NCBI RefSeq assembly: GCF_012932565.1
Contig: NZ_JABBYJ010000003.1
Location: forward strand, 186,001 to 250,000
DNA from: Sneathiella limimaris
GTDB taxonomy: Bacteria > Pseudomonadota > Alphaproteobacteria > Sneathiellales > Sneathiellaceae
DNA length: 64,000 bases
Direction: 5' to 3'
The notes beneath the pieces were generated by a model that did not search any database, had not been told where the DNA came from, and worked only from the letters and a program-made list of their open reading frames with translations. The translations under genes and the position numbers were made by a program. Every line of letters begins with the position of its first letter. The first letter of the stretch is position 1. Positions 54,325 through 62,215 of this stretch are shown here, piece after piece.

Positions 54325-56144
54325 CACCACCAACCGCTATCATTCTTCTCACGGAAGGGGGATGGGAAACTGCCCGCAAGTTGCAGGCACTTTATCCCGA
54401 GGCCCTGATCCATGGGCTTGCCGGTCGTGTCTCAGGAGCCGACATTACCTTTCAGCAGACGGCTCAGCACTTGCAGGAACTCTTTAAATCACAAACCCCA
54501 ATCATTGGAATTTGTGCATCTGCTATTCTGGTTCGCTGCCTTGCACCCGCTTTAAAAGATAAGCTTGTGGAACCACCTGTCGTCAGTGTCTCAGAAATAG
54601 GGTCTATTGCTGTACCCCTGTTGGGGGGGCATCACGGGGCCAACGATATGGCGCGGGACATTGCCGAACATCTGAACGGCACGGCAGCGGTAACCACAGC
54701 CAGCGATCTTCACTACAACATTGCACTTGATAGCCCACCGCCCGGGCTTCACCTTGCGAACCCAGAGCATATGAAGACCTTTACCGGCAATCTTTTGGCA
54801 GGACAAAAGGTTAAGCTTCTTGGTGAAAGTGATTGGCTTTCCAATTCGGACCTCCCTTTTGCGGAGGAAGGACAGCTAACAATTGAAGTCACCACACGGG
54901 ACATTAAAGGCTCACCTGATAAACTTGTTTATCACCCCAAGCTCCTCGCGATCGGTGTTGGATGTGAACGTCATGCAGATCCATCAGAATTGATCACGCA
55001 TGTTCGGGAGAATCTGAAAGAAAATAAACTCTCCCCCCTCTCTGTCGGCACGATCGCATCCATTGACTTGAAGTCCGATGAGCATGCAGTTCATAGCCTC
55101 GCAGATTATTTTGGACTGCAGCCACGCTTTTTTAATGCTGAACGGCTGGAGCAGGAAACTGACAGGCTCGTCAACCCGTCTGACGTGGTTTTTCAAGAAG
55201 TTGGCTGTCACGGCGTTTCCGAAGGGGCTGCTTTGGCTGCCGTTGGCAAAACCGGGATGCTAATCCTGCCAAAGGTCAAATCAGCAAGAACAACCATGGC
55301 AGTTGCGATTGCAGAACTTCCGCTTGAGCCAGAACGTATTGGTGTCCCGCAAGGCAAACTATCCATCATCGGCATTGGTCCCGGACAGGAACCCTGGCGC
55401 ACACCGGAAGCCAGTCAGCTTATTCGCGAAGCAACTGATCTGGTCGCCTATGGCCTGTATATCGACCTGCTGGAAGAGGCTGCGCTTGGCAAAGTTCGCC
55501 ATGATTTCAATCTTGGCGAAGAAGAGGATCGGGTTCGCTACGCCCTCGATCTTGCTGCACAGGGAAAAAATGTTGCGCTGATCTCTTCAGGCGATATTGG
55601 CATATATGCAATGGCAACCCTTGTTTATGAGCTGATCGAAATCGAAAAACGAGGAGAATGGGATCGGCTTGAACTTCAGGTCACGCCGGGCATTTCCGCT
55701 CTGCAGGCTGCGGCGGCTAGAGCGGGTGCACCGCTTGGGCATGATTTCTGTACTATCTCTCTTTCCGATCTCCTCACCCCGTGGGAAGCCATTGAAAAAC
55801 GATTGAAAGCTGCCGCAGAGGGTGATTTTGTCGTCGCGTTTTATAATCCGGTCTCTAAGAAACGCCGAACCCAATTACATGCTGCAAAATCTATTCTCCT
55901 CGAGAAACGCCCAGAAACAACACCTGTTATCGTTGCCCGAAATCTTGGGCGAAGCGATGAAACGGTGAAGATCACCACCTTGCAGGAGCTCGATCCAGAA
56001 ACTGTCGATATGCTGACGCTGGTCATGGTTGGCTCAAGCGAGAGCAAAGTGACAAGTACAAATTCAGGATTGAAAAACTGGGCTTTCACTCCTCGCGGTT
56101 ATGCCGGGAAAATGCAAGTCACAAAAAAGGAAACAGAGCTATGA
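54315..56144 (+). CDS. cobJ: fused CbiG and precorrin-3B C17-methyltransferase (CbiG-CobJ)
   Basis: A 609-residue fusion. The first part (about 1-340) is CbiG, which opens the delta-lactone of cobalt-precorrin-5A in the early-cobalt route: [21 protein letters not shown] in the N domain and [18 protein letters not shown] in the C domain. The second part (about 345-600) is the C17 methyltransferase CobJ/CbiH ([76 protein letters not shown]). A fusion of ring-contraction enzymes that act close together is known in other bacteria. It overlaps cobM by 4 nt. Confidence 0.94.
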   Translation: MDLTPPTAIILLTEGGWETARKLQALYPEALIHGLAGRVSGADITFQQTAQHLQELFKSQTPIIGICASAILVRCLAPALKDKLVEPPVVSVSEIGSIAVPLLGGHHGANDMARDIAEHLNGTAAVTTASDLHYNIALDSPPPGLHLANPEHMKTFTGNLLAGQKVKLLGESDWLSNSDLPFAEEGQLTIEVTTRDIKGSPDKLVYHPKLLAIGVGCERHADPSELITHVRENLKENKLSPLSVGTIASIDLKSDEHAVHSLADYFGLQPRFFNAERLEQETDRLVNPSDVVFQEVGCHGVSEGAALAAVGKTGMLILPKVKSARTTMAVAIAELPLEPERIGVPQGKLSIIGIGPGQEPWRTPEASQLIREATDLVAYGLYIDLLEEAALGKVRHDFNLGEEEDRVRYALDLAAQGKNVALISSGDIGIYAMATLVYELIEIEKRGEWDRLELQVTPGISALQAAAARAGAPLGHDFCTISLSDLLTPWEAIEKRLKAAAEGDFVVAFYNPVSKKRRTQLHAAKSILLEKRPETTPVIVARNLGRSDETVKITTLQELDPETVDMLTLVMVGSSESKVTSTNSGLKNWAFTPRGYAGKMQVTKKETEL

Positions 56145-56905
56145 CCGTTCATTTTATTGGGGCAGGCCCAGGAGCCGCCGACTTGATCACCCTGCGGGGT
56201 CGCGACCTGATTGCTGCCTCTCCTGTATGCCTTTATGCAGGATCCCTGGTGCCTGAGGAAATCCTCTCCCACGCACCTGCGGATGCACGGATCATTGATA
56301 CGGCACCCCTCACTCTTGATGAAATTATGGCCGAGTTTAAAGACGCCGATGCCAAGGGATTGGACGTGGCACGTGTTCACTCTGGAGATCCCAGCATTTA
56401 TGGGGCCATTGGGGAGCAGATGCGCCGCCTTGAAGAGCTGAATATCGATTACACGATCACCCCTGGTGTACCTGCCTTTGCAGCCGCAGCAGCTACATTG
56501 AAAACTGAATTGACCTTACCTGATATTAGTCAGAGCATTATTCTCACCCGCACCTCCATGAAGGCAACCGAGATGCCTAATCAGGAGGATCTGGATACGC
56601 TTGGCAAATCAGGGGCAACCCTCGCCATTCATTTAAGTGTGCGCAATCTTCGTAAAGTCACCAGCGAATTGATACCTCACTATGGGGCGGATTGCCCGGT
56701 TGCAGTTGTCTACCGTGCCAGTTGGCCCGATGAGAAGATCATCCGCGGAACACTGGAAGATATTCAGGAGAAAGTCCGCGCTGAAAAAATTACCCGAACA
56801 GCACTCATCATTGTGGGTCGGGTGTTAGAAGCGAAAGACTATAGGGACAGCGCTTTGTATCATGCAGATCACGTGCATGTTCTCAGACCGAAGCGAAAAG
56901 CCTGA
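56141..56905 (+). CDS. cobM: precorrin-4 C11-methyltransferase
   Basis: Methylates C11 of (cobalt-)precorrin-4. The 254-residue tetrapyrrole methylase begins [22 protein letters not shown] and has [31 protein letters not shown] and [15 protein letters not shown], the CobM/CbiF pattern. It is the last gene of the cbiX-cobH-cobL-cobI-cbiG/cobJ-cobM block, and its 3' end overlaps the convergent cobK by 23 nt. Confidence 0.96.
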   Translation: MTVHFIGAGPGAADLITLRGRDLIAASPVCLYAGSLVPEEILSHAPADARIIDTAPLTLDEIMAEFKDADAKGLDVARVHSGDPSIYGAIGEQMRRLEELNIDYTITPGVPAFAAAAATLKTELTLPDISQSIILTRTSMKATEMPNQEDLDTLGKSGATLAIHLSVRNLRKVTSELIPHYGADCPVAVVYRASWPDEKIIRGTLEDIQEKVRAEKITRTALIIVGRVLEAKDYRDSALYHADHVHVLRPKRKA

Positions 56906-57638
56906 CTTCAGACAGGATCTCTTGAACAGTTGTAAACTGGGGCTTCGTCTCCAGAGTTTTTCGGCCGATCATAATAACCGGAAGCCCTAAGGTTCGGGCA
57001 GCTTCAAGCTTTGCATAAGTTGCTGCCCCCCCGCTATTTTTAGAAACGATCACTTCAACCGCATGATCCTCTAATAACCGGGTCTCATCGGAAAGCTTGA
57101 AGGGCCCCTTTTGCTGAAGCCAGATAATTTCAGATTTGAAATTTTCAAAGCCCGTTTCCATCACTGATCGAACGACCAAAACCTTATCGACCAAGTTTTC
57201 GAAAACGTTTAACTCCTGTCGACCAACGGACAGAAAAATCCGGCTAAAGGCTTCACAAGCTTTAGCAGCTGCCCTCATATCCGGAACTTCAATCCAGTGA
57301 TCGCCCTCAACTTTTTGCCAACTCGGTCTTTCCAACCGGAGATATTTAACCTCAAGCGACTTACAAATCCTTACAACTTTCTCAGACATATCCGTTGCAA
57401 AGGGATGGGTTGCATCGATTACGAGCCTGACATTGCGATCTTTTAAAAAGGTTTCCAGCCCTCCATATGCTTGAAAACCCTCTGGCAGTAACTCCCCGCT
57501 CAAGCCAGTAACCGTGTCTGTCCGGCCAGCAAGACTGGTGACGAGGTGAAATGCTGGATCATCTGCAAGTAGCTGATTGAGCTCAGCCGCCTCTCCAGTC
57601 CCCCCGAGCAGCAGAATTGTTTTCTCCTCACATGTCAT
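56883..57638 (-). CDS. cobK: precorrin-6A (cobalt-precorrin-6A) reductase
   Basis: An NADPH-dependent reductase of the corrin macrocycle (CobK/CbiJ). The 251-residue protein starts [17 protein letters not shown] with a Rossmann loop, and has [35 protein letters not shown] and [30 protein letters not shown] use the ATG at 57638, which overlaps the cbiD stop by 11 nt; the frame extends 10 codons further into cbiD. It is transcribed with cbiD. Confidence 0.94.
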   Translation of the reverse strand: MTCEEKTILLLGGTGEAAELNQLLADDPAFHLVTSLAGRTDTVTGLSGELLPEGFQAYGGLETFLKDRNVRLVIDATHPFATDMSEKVVRICKSLEVKYLRLERPSWQKVEGDHWIEVPDMRAAAKACEAFSRIFLSVGRQELNVFENLVDKVLVVRSVMETGFENFKSEIIWLQQKGPFKLSDETRLLEDHAVEVIVSKNSGGAATYAKLEAARTLGLPVIMIGRKTLETKPQFTTVQEILSEVRLFASV

Positions 57639-58716
57639 ATTTGCCCACCAGTTGCCCAGCGCGATCAAATATCAACACTTCGATGATCACATTATCAGCC
57701 ACAATCTTTTGCGCCTCATGCGCCGCAAGCTTTGCCAGATGATCCGCGATTGGAATTTGAGCCTGCTCGCATAACTGGAGGACCTGCATCGCTGTGTTCG
57801 CTGTTCGGCACTGTTCCTTTAGCATCTCTGTAGCGCCAAGCTCTGCCAATTGATCGGCAAGCCAATTGAAATCGACCTGGCTTCGGCCGGAATGCAAATC
57901 CATATGCCCACGGGCTAGTTTAGCGATTTTGGCAAATCCCCCTGCCAAAGTCAGTCTTTTAACAGGATTTTTCTTTAAGTACTTTAAAACCCCTCCGGCA
58001 AAATCCCCCATATCAAGAAGCGCATAATCTGGAAGGTTATAAATCTCATTTGCGGCTTTTTCGGACGTCGAACCGGTGGATGCGATCACATGCTCCTGCC
58101 CGGCAGCTCGCGCGACATCAATGCCCCGATGCAAGGATGCAATCCATGCAGCACAAGAATAAGGCGTTACGATCCCGGTTGTACCCAGTATGGATAAACC
58201 CCCAAAAATACCGAGCCTGCCATTCATGGTATATTTGGCCAGCTCTTCCCCATTTTCGATCCCTATCGTCACTTCGATATCCGCAGGCAAATTTTTCGCC
58301 GCGCACAGCTCTTCAATGACCTCCCGCATCATCTGCCTCGGAACGGGATTAATCGCCGGTTCCCCAACCGGGACGGGAAGCCCCTCACGGGTCACAGTTC
58401 CAACACCCTCTCCAGCCTGAAAAACAATCCCACTTCCTGGGGTTCCAAAACGAACGCAGGAAATAACTCTCGCCAGATGGGTGACATCGGGATCGTCTCC
58501 TGCATCCTTGATGATACTGGCCTCGCAGAAATCCTCATTCTTTTCTTCGCTGGACAAAGCGAATGCGGGGGTTTGCCCCTTCGGCAAAGTGATCGTAACA
58601 GGATCCAAAAAGCCATCCCCCAGCAGGGCTGACAGGGCTGCTTTTGTCGCCGCAGTCGCACAAGCGCCTGTTGTCCACCCTGTTCGTAATTTTTTATCTG
58701 ACTCTGTCCCGTTCAT
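57628..58716 (-). CDS. cbiD: cobalt-precorrin-5B C1-methyltransferase
   Basis: Methylates C1 in the early-cobalt route, replacing CobF of the late-cobalt route. The 362-residue protein has the CbiD signature LRTGWTTGACATAATKAAL at the N-terminus, TLPKGQTPAF, GEGVGTVTREGLPVPVGEPAINPVPRQMM and GGLSILGTTGIVTPYS. It is first in a two-gene minus-strand unit with cobK and divergent from cobA. Confidence 0.96.
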   Translation of the reverse strand: MNGTESDKKLRTGWTTGACATAATKAALSALLGDGFLDPVTITLPKGQTPAFALSSEEKNEDFCEASIIKDAGDDPDVTHLARVISCVRFGTPGSGIVFQAGEGVGTVTREGLPVPVGEPAINPVPRQMMREVIEELCAAKNLPADIEVTIGIENGEELAKYTMNGRLGIFGGLSILGTTGIVTPYSCAAWIASLHRGIDVARAAGQEHVIASTGSTSEKAANEIYNLPDYALLDMGDFAGGVLKYLKKNPVKRLTLAGGFAKIAKLARGHMDLHSGRSQVDFNWLADQLAELGATEMLKEQCRTANTAMQVLQLCEQAQIPIADHLAKLAAHEAQKIVADNVIIEVLIFDRAGQLVGKYDM

Positions 58717-58785
58717 CCGCTATTTATAGGCATAACATAGACTTGTTGGCTAGCGGGATGACTGAATGCCCGATAAAAGGAAATT

Positions 58786-59580
58786 ATGGACCATATCCTA
58801 AAGAAAATTCCTGCATTTGACCCTGGCACGGTTTGGCTGCTAGGCGCAGGTCCGGGTGATCCTGGCCTCCTGACCCTCTACGCGGTGGAAGGCCTGAGAC
58901 AAGCTGACGTTCTGGTCTACGATGCACTGGTAAGCGATGCGATCCTCAGCCTTACAAACCCGGACTGTGAGTTAATTTACGCGGGCAAGCGAGGTGGCAA
59001 GCCATCCGCCAAGCAGCAGGACATTAGTGATCGCCTTGTGCAGCTAGCTCAGGAAGGAAAACGAGTGCTCCGCCTGAAAGGTGGTGATCCCTATATTTTT
59101 GGCCGCGGGGGTGAAGAAGCCTTGACCTTGAATGCCAATAATATCCCGTTCCGGGTTATCCCAGGCATTTCCTCTGGCGTTGGTGGGCTTGCCTATGCAG
59201 GCATTCCCCTAACCCATCGGACGACCAATTCCGCTGCCACCTTTGTCACTGGACATGATGCCAATGGTGCTGTCCCAAGTGTGAATTGGGAACATATCGC
59301 AAAAGGCTCCCCCGTCATTGTGATTTATATGGGGGTCAAGCATATTGCAGAGATCACGTCCAAGCTGATGAACTATGGCAGAAGCCCGGATGAGCCTGTG
59401 GCGATAATTGCCAACGCAACTCTGCCAGATCAACAAATGGTCACGACCACCCTTGCAACTGCCGTTACCGACCTTGCGAATAGCGGCCTGGAGCCCCCAG
59501 CGCTGATCGTCGTTGGCCATGTTGTAGACCTGCATAACCAACTGGGATGGTACCTCAAAACAGCAAACAGTCCTGAATGA
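58786..59580 (+). CDS. cobA: uroporphyrinogen-III C-methyltransferase
   Basis: Doubly methylates uroporphyrinogen III to precorrin-2, the entry step to cobalamin and sirohaem. The 264-residue SUMT has VWLLGAGPGDPGLLTLYAVEGL, VYDALVSDAIL, RLKGGDPYIFGRGGEEA and VIPGISSGVGGLAYAGIPLTHR. No sirohaem synthase oxidase/chelatase domain is fused to it, so a separate precorrin-2 dehydrogenase would be needed to supply sirohydrochlorin to CbiX. It overlaps cobB by 4 nt. Confidence 0.95.
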   Translation: MDHILKKIPAFDPGTVWLLGAGPGDPGLLTLYAVEGLRQADVLVYDALVSDAILSLTNPDCELIYAGKRGGKPSAKQQDISDRLVQLAQEGKRVLRLKGGDPYIFGRGGEEALTLNANNIPFRVIPGISSGVGGLAYAGIPLTHRTTNSAATFVTGHDANGAVPSVNWEHIAKGSPVIVIYMGVKHIAEITSKLMNYGRSPDEPVAIIANATLPDQQMVTTTLATAVTDLANSGLEPPALIVVGHVVDLHNQLGWYLKTANSPE

Positions 59581-60920
59581 CAATCCAAACTGACACGCCT
59601 TCTTTGATGATTGCAGCTCCCGCCTCGGGCTCGGGCAAGACAACTGTGACCTTGGCTCTGTTAAGAGCTTTTCGAAACAAAGGCGTTCAGGTTACCTCAT
59701 TCAAGACAGGACCAGATTACATCGATCCAGTTTTTCACCATCATGCCAGTGGTCATCCCTGCCAGAACCTTGACCCATGGGGCATGCAGAATACCACCCT
59801 TGATTACACACTCCATGATATTGGAAAACATGCTGAACTGGTGATTGGTGAGGGGGTCATGGGCCTCTTCGATGGTGCCCGGGATGGGACCGGCTCCACG
59901 GCTGACCTTGCCGCCCAATACCAGATCCCTATTATCTTAGTCATGACAGCCAAAGGACAGGCTGCAAGCGCAGGTGCTGTTTTGCATGGCTTTAACCAGT
60001 TTCGAAAAAATACAAAAATTGCAGGCGTAATCTTTAATCAGGTGAGCAGCCCCGCCCATGGTGAGTTTCTAAAAAAAGCGGCTGAGGATCTTGATATTCC
60101 CTGCCTTGGACTGATCCCGAAGAAAGACCACCTCGCCTTGCCCAGCCGTCATTTAGGTCTGGTTCAGGCTGGTGAAATGCCAGAGTTAGAGAGCTTTCTG
60201 GAAGAGGCTGCGGAACTGATAACCACCTCAGTGGATCTGGACAGTTTGCAATCTTTTGCGTCAATTCCCAAAATTTCGTCAAACGAGGATGCGATTGGCC
60301 CGCTTTTTCAGGCATCTCATATCGCCATTGCAAAAGACGCAGCCTTTACATTTATCTATCCTCACCTTCTCAAAAGATCAGGGAAAGCGGGACAACACAT
60401 TACTTATTTTTCACCTCTTGCAGACGAAGCACCTGATCCACGGACGGATTTCATTTACTTGCCGGGCGGCTACCCGGAACTCCATCTGGAGGCGCTTGCA
60501 AAAGCACACCACTTCAGGGAAGCTCTTCAAACAGCAAAGAAGAAATCCATTCCCATCTTTGGAGAATGCGGGGGATATATGGTCATGGGACAGGAAATCA
60601 TTGGAAAAGATGGCCTCGCCTATCCTATGACAGGTTTGCTTTCCCATCGGACAAGCTTTGAAACCCCCAAAATCCACTTGGGCTACCGGAAGCTGAGACT
60701 TCTGAAGGACAGTCCATTTGGATCAGTGGGGCAGAAACTTAGGGCCCATGAATTTCACTACGCCAGCGAGCTGATAGACGAACTGAAAACCACACCTCTT
60801 TTCAGTGTGACTGATGCGAACGGTGTTTCGAAAGGCTCTGTCGGGGAGTGTGATGGATCTGCTTTTGGTTCATTCCTGCATTTGATTGATCAGGAGGCAT
60901 TGAATGAACAAGAAGCCTGA
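59577..60920 (+). CDS. cobB: cobyrinic acid a,c-diamide synthase
   Basis: A glutamine-dependent amidotransferase (CobB/CbiA) adding amides at positions a and c. The 447-residue protein has an ATPase domain (MIAAPASGSGKTTVTLALLRAF, FKTGPDYIDPVFHHHASG, GVMGLFDG) and a GATase domain with the nucleophile in GECGGYMVMG and the conserved LPGGYPELH. It overlaps cobA by 4 nt and the next gene by 17 nt. Whether its substrate is the cobalt form (CbiA) or hydrogenobyrinate (CobB) cannot be settled from motifs; the gene context favours the cobalt form. Confidence 0.93.
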   Translation: MTIQTDTPSLMIAAPASGSGKTTVTLALLRAFRNKGVQVTSFKTGPDYIDPVFHHHASGHPCQNLDPWGMQNTTLDYTLHDIGKHAELVIGEGVMGLFDGARDGTGSTADLAAQYQIPIILVMTAKGQAASAGAVLHGFNQFRKNTKIAGVIFNQVSSPAHGEFLKKAAEDLDIPCLGLIPKKDHLALPSRHLGLVQAGEMPELESFLEEAAELITTSVDLDSLQSFASIPKISSNEDAIGPLFQASHIAIAKDAAFTFIYPHLLKRSGKAGQHITYFSPLADEAPDPRTDFIYLPGGYPELHLEALAKAHHFREALQTAKKKSIPIFGECGGYMVMGQEIIGKDGLAYPMTGLLSHRTSFETPKIHLGYRKLRLLKDSPFGSVGQKLRAHEFHYASELIDELKTTPLFSVTDANGVSKGSVGECDGSAFGSFLHLIDQEALNEQEA

Positions 60921-61422
60921 TCTTACCTTAATTCTAGGTGGCGCACGATCCGGTAAAAGTCGATTTGCCGAGCAGCTGGCTCGCGATACCAACCTTGATC
61001 GGGTGTATTTGGCGACCAGTCAGGTGTTTGATAGTGAAATGGAAGTTCGTGTCAAAAAACATAAAACCGATCGCGGCGATGACTGGCTAACCATTGAGGA
61101 ACCCTTAGCCCTTATTGAAACTCTGCAAAAGGCATGCGCTCCAAATAGAGTAATACTGGTCGACTGTCTGACCTTATGGATTACCAACCTGATGATGGCA
61201 GAAGCGGACATTGAAGCAGCCTTTGAAGACCTAGTCGTTGCATTGCCAAATTTAGATGGAACCATCCTTTTCGTGTCAAACGAAGTTGGACAAGGGATAG
61301 TCCCTGATAACGCGATGGCAAGGGCTTTCAGGGATCATGCCGGATTTTTGCATCAACGCCTTGCTGCCTCGTGTGATCACGTTTATTTCGTAACCGCTGG
61401 CCTCCCACAAAAGCTGAAATAA
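60904..61422 (+). CDS. cobU: bifunctional adenosylcobinamide kinase/guanylyltransferase
   Basis: Phosphorylates adenosylcobinamide and then transfers GMP, activating it for nucleotide-loop attachment. The 172-residue protein has the P-loop LILGGARSGKSRFAEQLA, VYLATSQVFDSEMEVRVKKHKTDRGDDW, VDCLTLWITNLM and VSNEVGQGIVPDN, with the conserved His in the RVKKHK segment. Also called CobP. It overlaps cobB by 17 nt and precedes cobS by 2 nt. Confidence 0.94.
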   Translation: MNKKPDLTLILGGARSGKSRFAEQLARDTNLDRVYLATSQVFDSEMEVRVKKHKTDRGDDWLTIEEPLALIETLQKACAPNRVILVDCLTLWITNLMMAEADIEAAFEDLVVALPNLDGTILFVSNEVGQGIVPDNAMARAFRDHAGFLHQRLAASCDHVYFVTAGLPQKLK

Positions 61423-61424
61423 CA

Positions 61425-62210
61425 ATGAGCAACCCAGACACCGATCAAAAATACAAAGGTTACTGGCATCAGGATTTTCTGGTAGCGCTTGTCTTTTTGA
61501 CTAGATTCCCCCTCCGGCTCAAGATGGAATTTTCCATGGCGGCCGTCGGCTCTGCAAGTCGATGTTTTCCCCTGATAGGGGTAATCGTAGGCGGATTATC
61601 TGGCGCAGTATTTTTAGGCTTGGCAGAGACAGGGTTAAGCCCTCTTGTCCTCTCCTTTCTGGCCATCGCCGTGCAGGTTCTCGTCACTGGCGCTTTGCAT
61701 GAAGACGCCATTGGAGATGTCGCCGATGGCTTTGGCGGCGGACATGACAAGGTTCGAAAGCTTGAAATCATGCGCGATAGCCGCGTCGGCACCTATGCCG
61801 TTGTGGCCCTGATCCTGACGATTGGACTGAAAGTCAGCGCTCTCGCTTCGTTGGAGGTCCCCAGCACAGCGTTTCTGGCACTAGTTGCCTCGGGTGCTGC
61901 CAGTCGCGCATTTATTAGCCTGGCCATGTATCTGATGCCGCCTGCCCGGCAGGATGGTCTTGGCGCTAGTGCTGGCAAACCTCCTCTTACCGCAGCACTC
62001 ATGGCGCTTGCTCTGGGACTACTAGTCCCAATAATTTTGTTTGAACCATTTTTTGGATCTGCTGCTTTGCTAGCCGGTATGGGCGCTGCCTTGGTCACAG
62101 GCTTCATTGCAATTCGTCAAATTGGCGGGCAAACGGGGGATGTCCTTGGCACCATCCAGCAGGTCAGTGAAATTGCTTTTCTGCTGACCTTATCTGCGAT
62201 GATAGCCTGA
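61425..62210 (+). CDS. cobS: adenosylcobinamide-GDP ribazoletransferase
   Basis: An integral membrane enzyme joining adenosylcobinamide-GDP with alpha-ribazole to give adenosylcobalamin (CobS of enterobacteria, CobV of the late-cobalt naming). The 261-residue protein has about six hydrophobic segments and the signatures VFLTRFPLRL, CFPLIGVIVGG, GALHEDAIGDVADGFGGG and KLEIMRDSRVGTYAVVAL. It should not be confused with the CobS subunit of the cobaltochelatase. It ends the cluster; hrpB is convergent 5 nt away. Confidence 0.94.
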   Translation: MSNPDTDQKYKGYWHQDFLVALVFLTRFPLRLKMEFSMAAVGSASRCFPLIGVIVGGLSGAVFLGLAETGLSPLVLSFLAIAVQVLVTGALHEDAIGDVADGFGGGHDKVRKLEIMRDSRVGTYAVVALILTIGLKVSALASLEVPSTAFLALVASGAASRAFISLAMYLMPPARQDGLGASAGKPPLTAALMALALGLLVPIILFEPFFGSAALLAGMGAALVTGFIAIRQIGGQTGDVLGTIQQVSEIAFLLTLSAMIA

Positions 62211-62215
62211 TCACT

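Noticed and set aside
58717-58785. Second cobalamin riboswitch before cobA
   Set aside because: The 69-nt gap is too short and lacks the B12 box and the conserved core elements.
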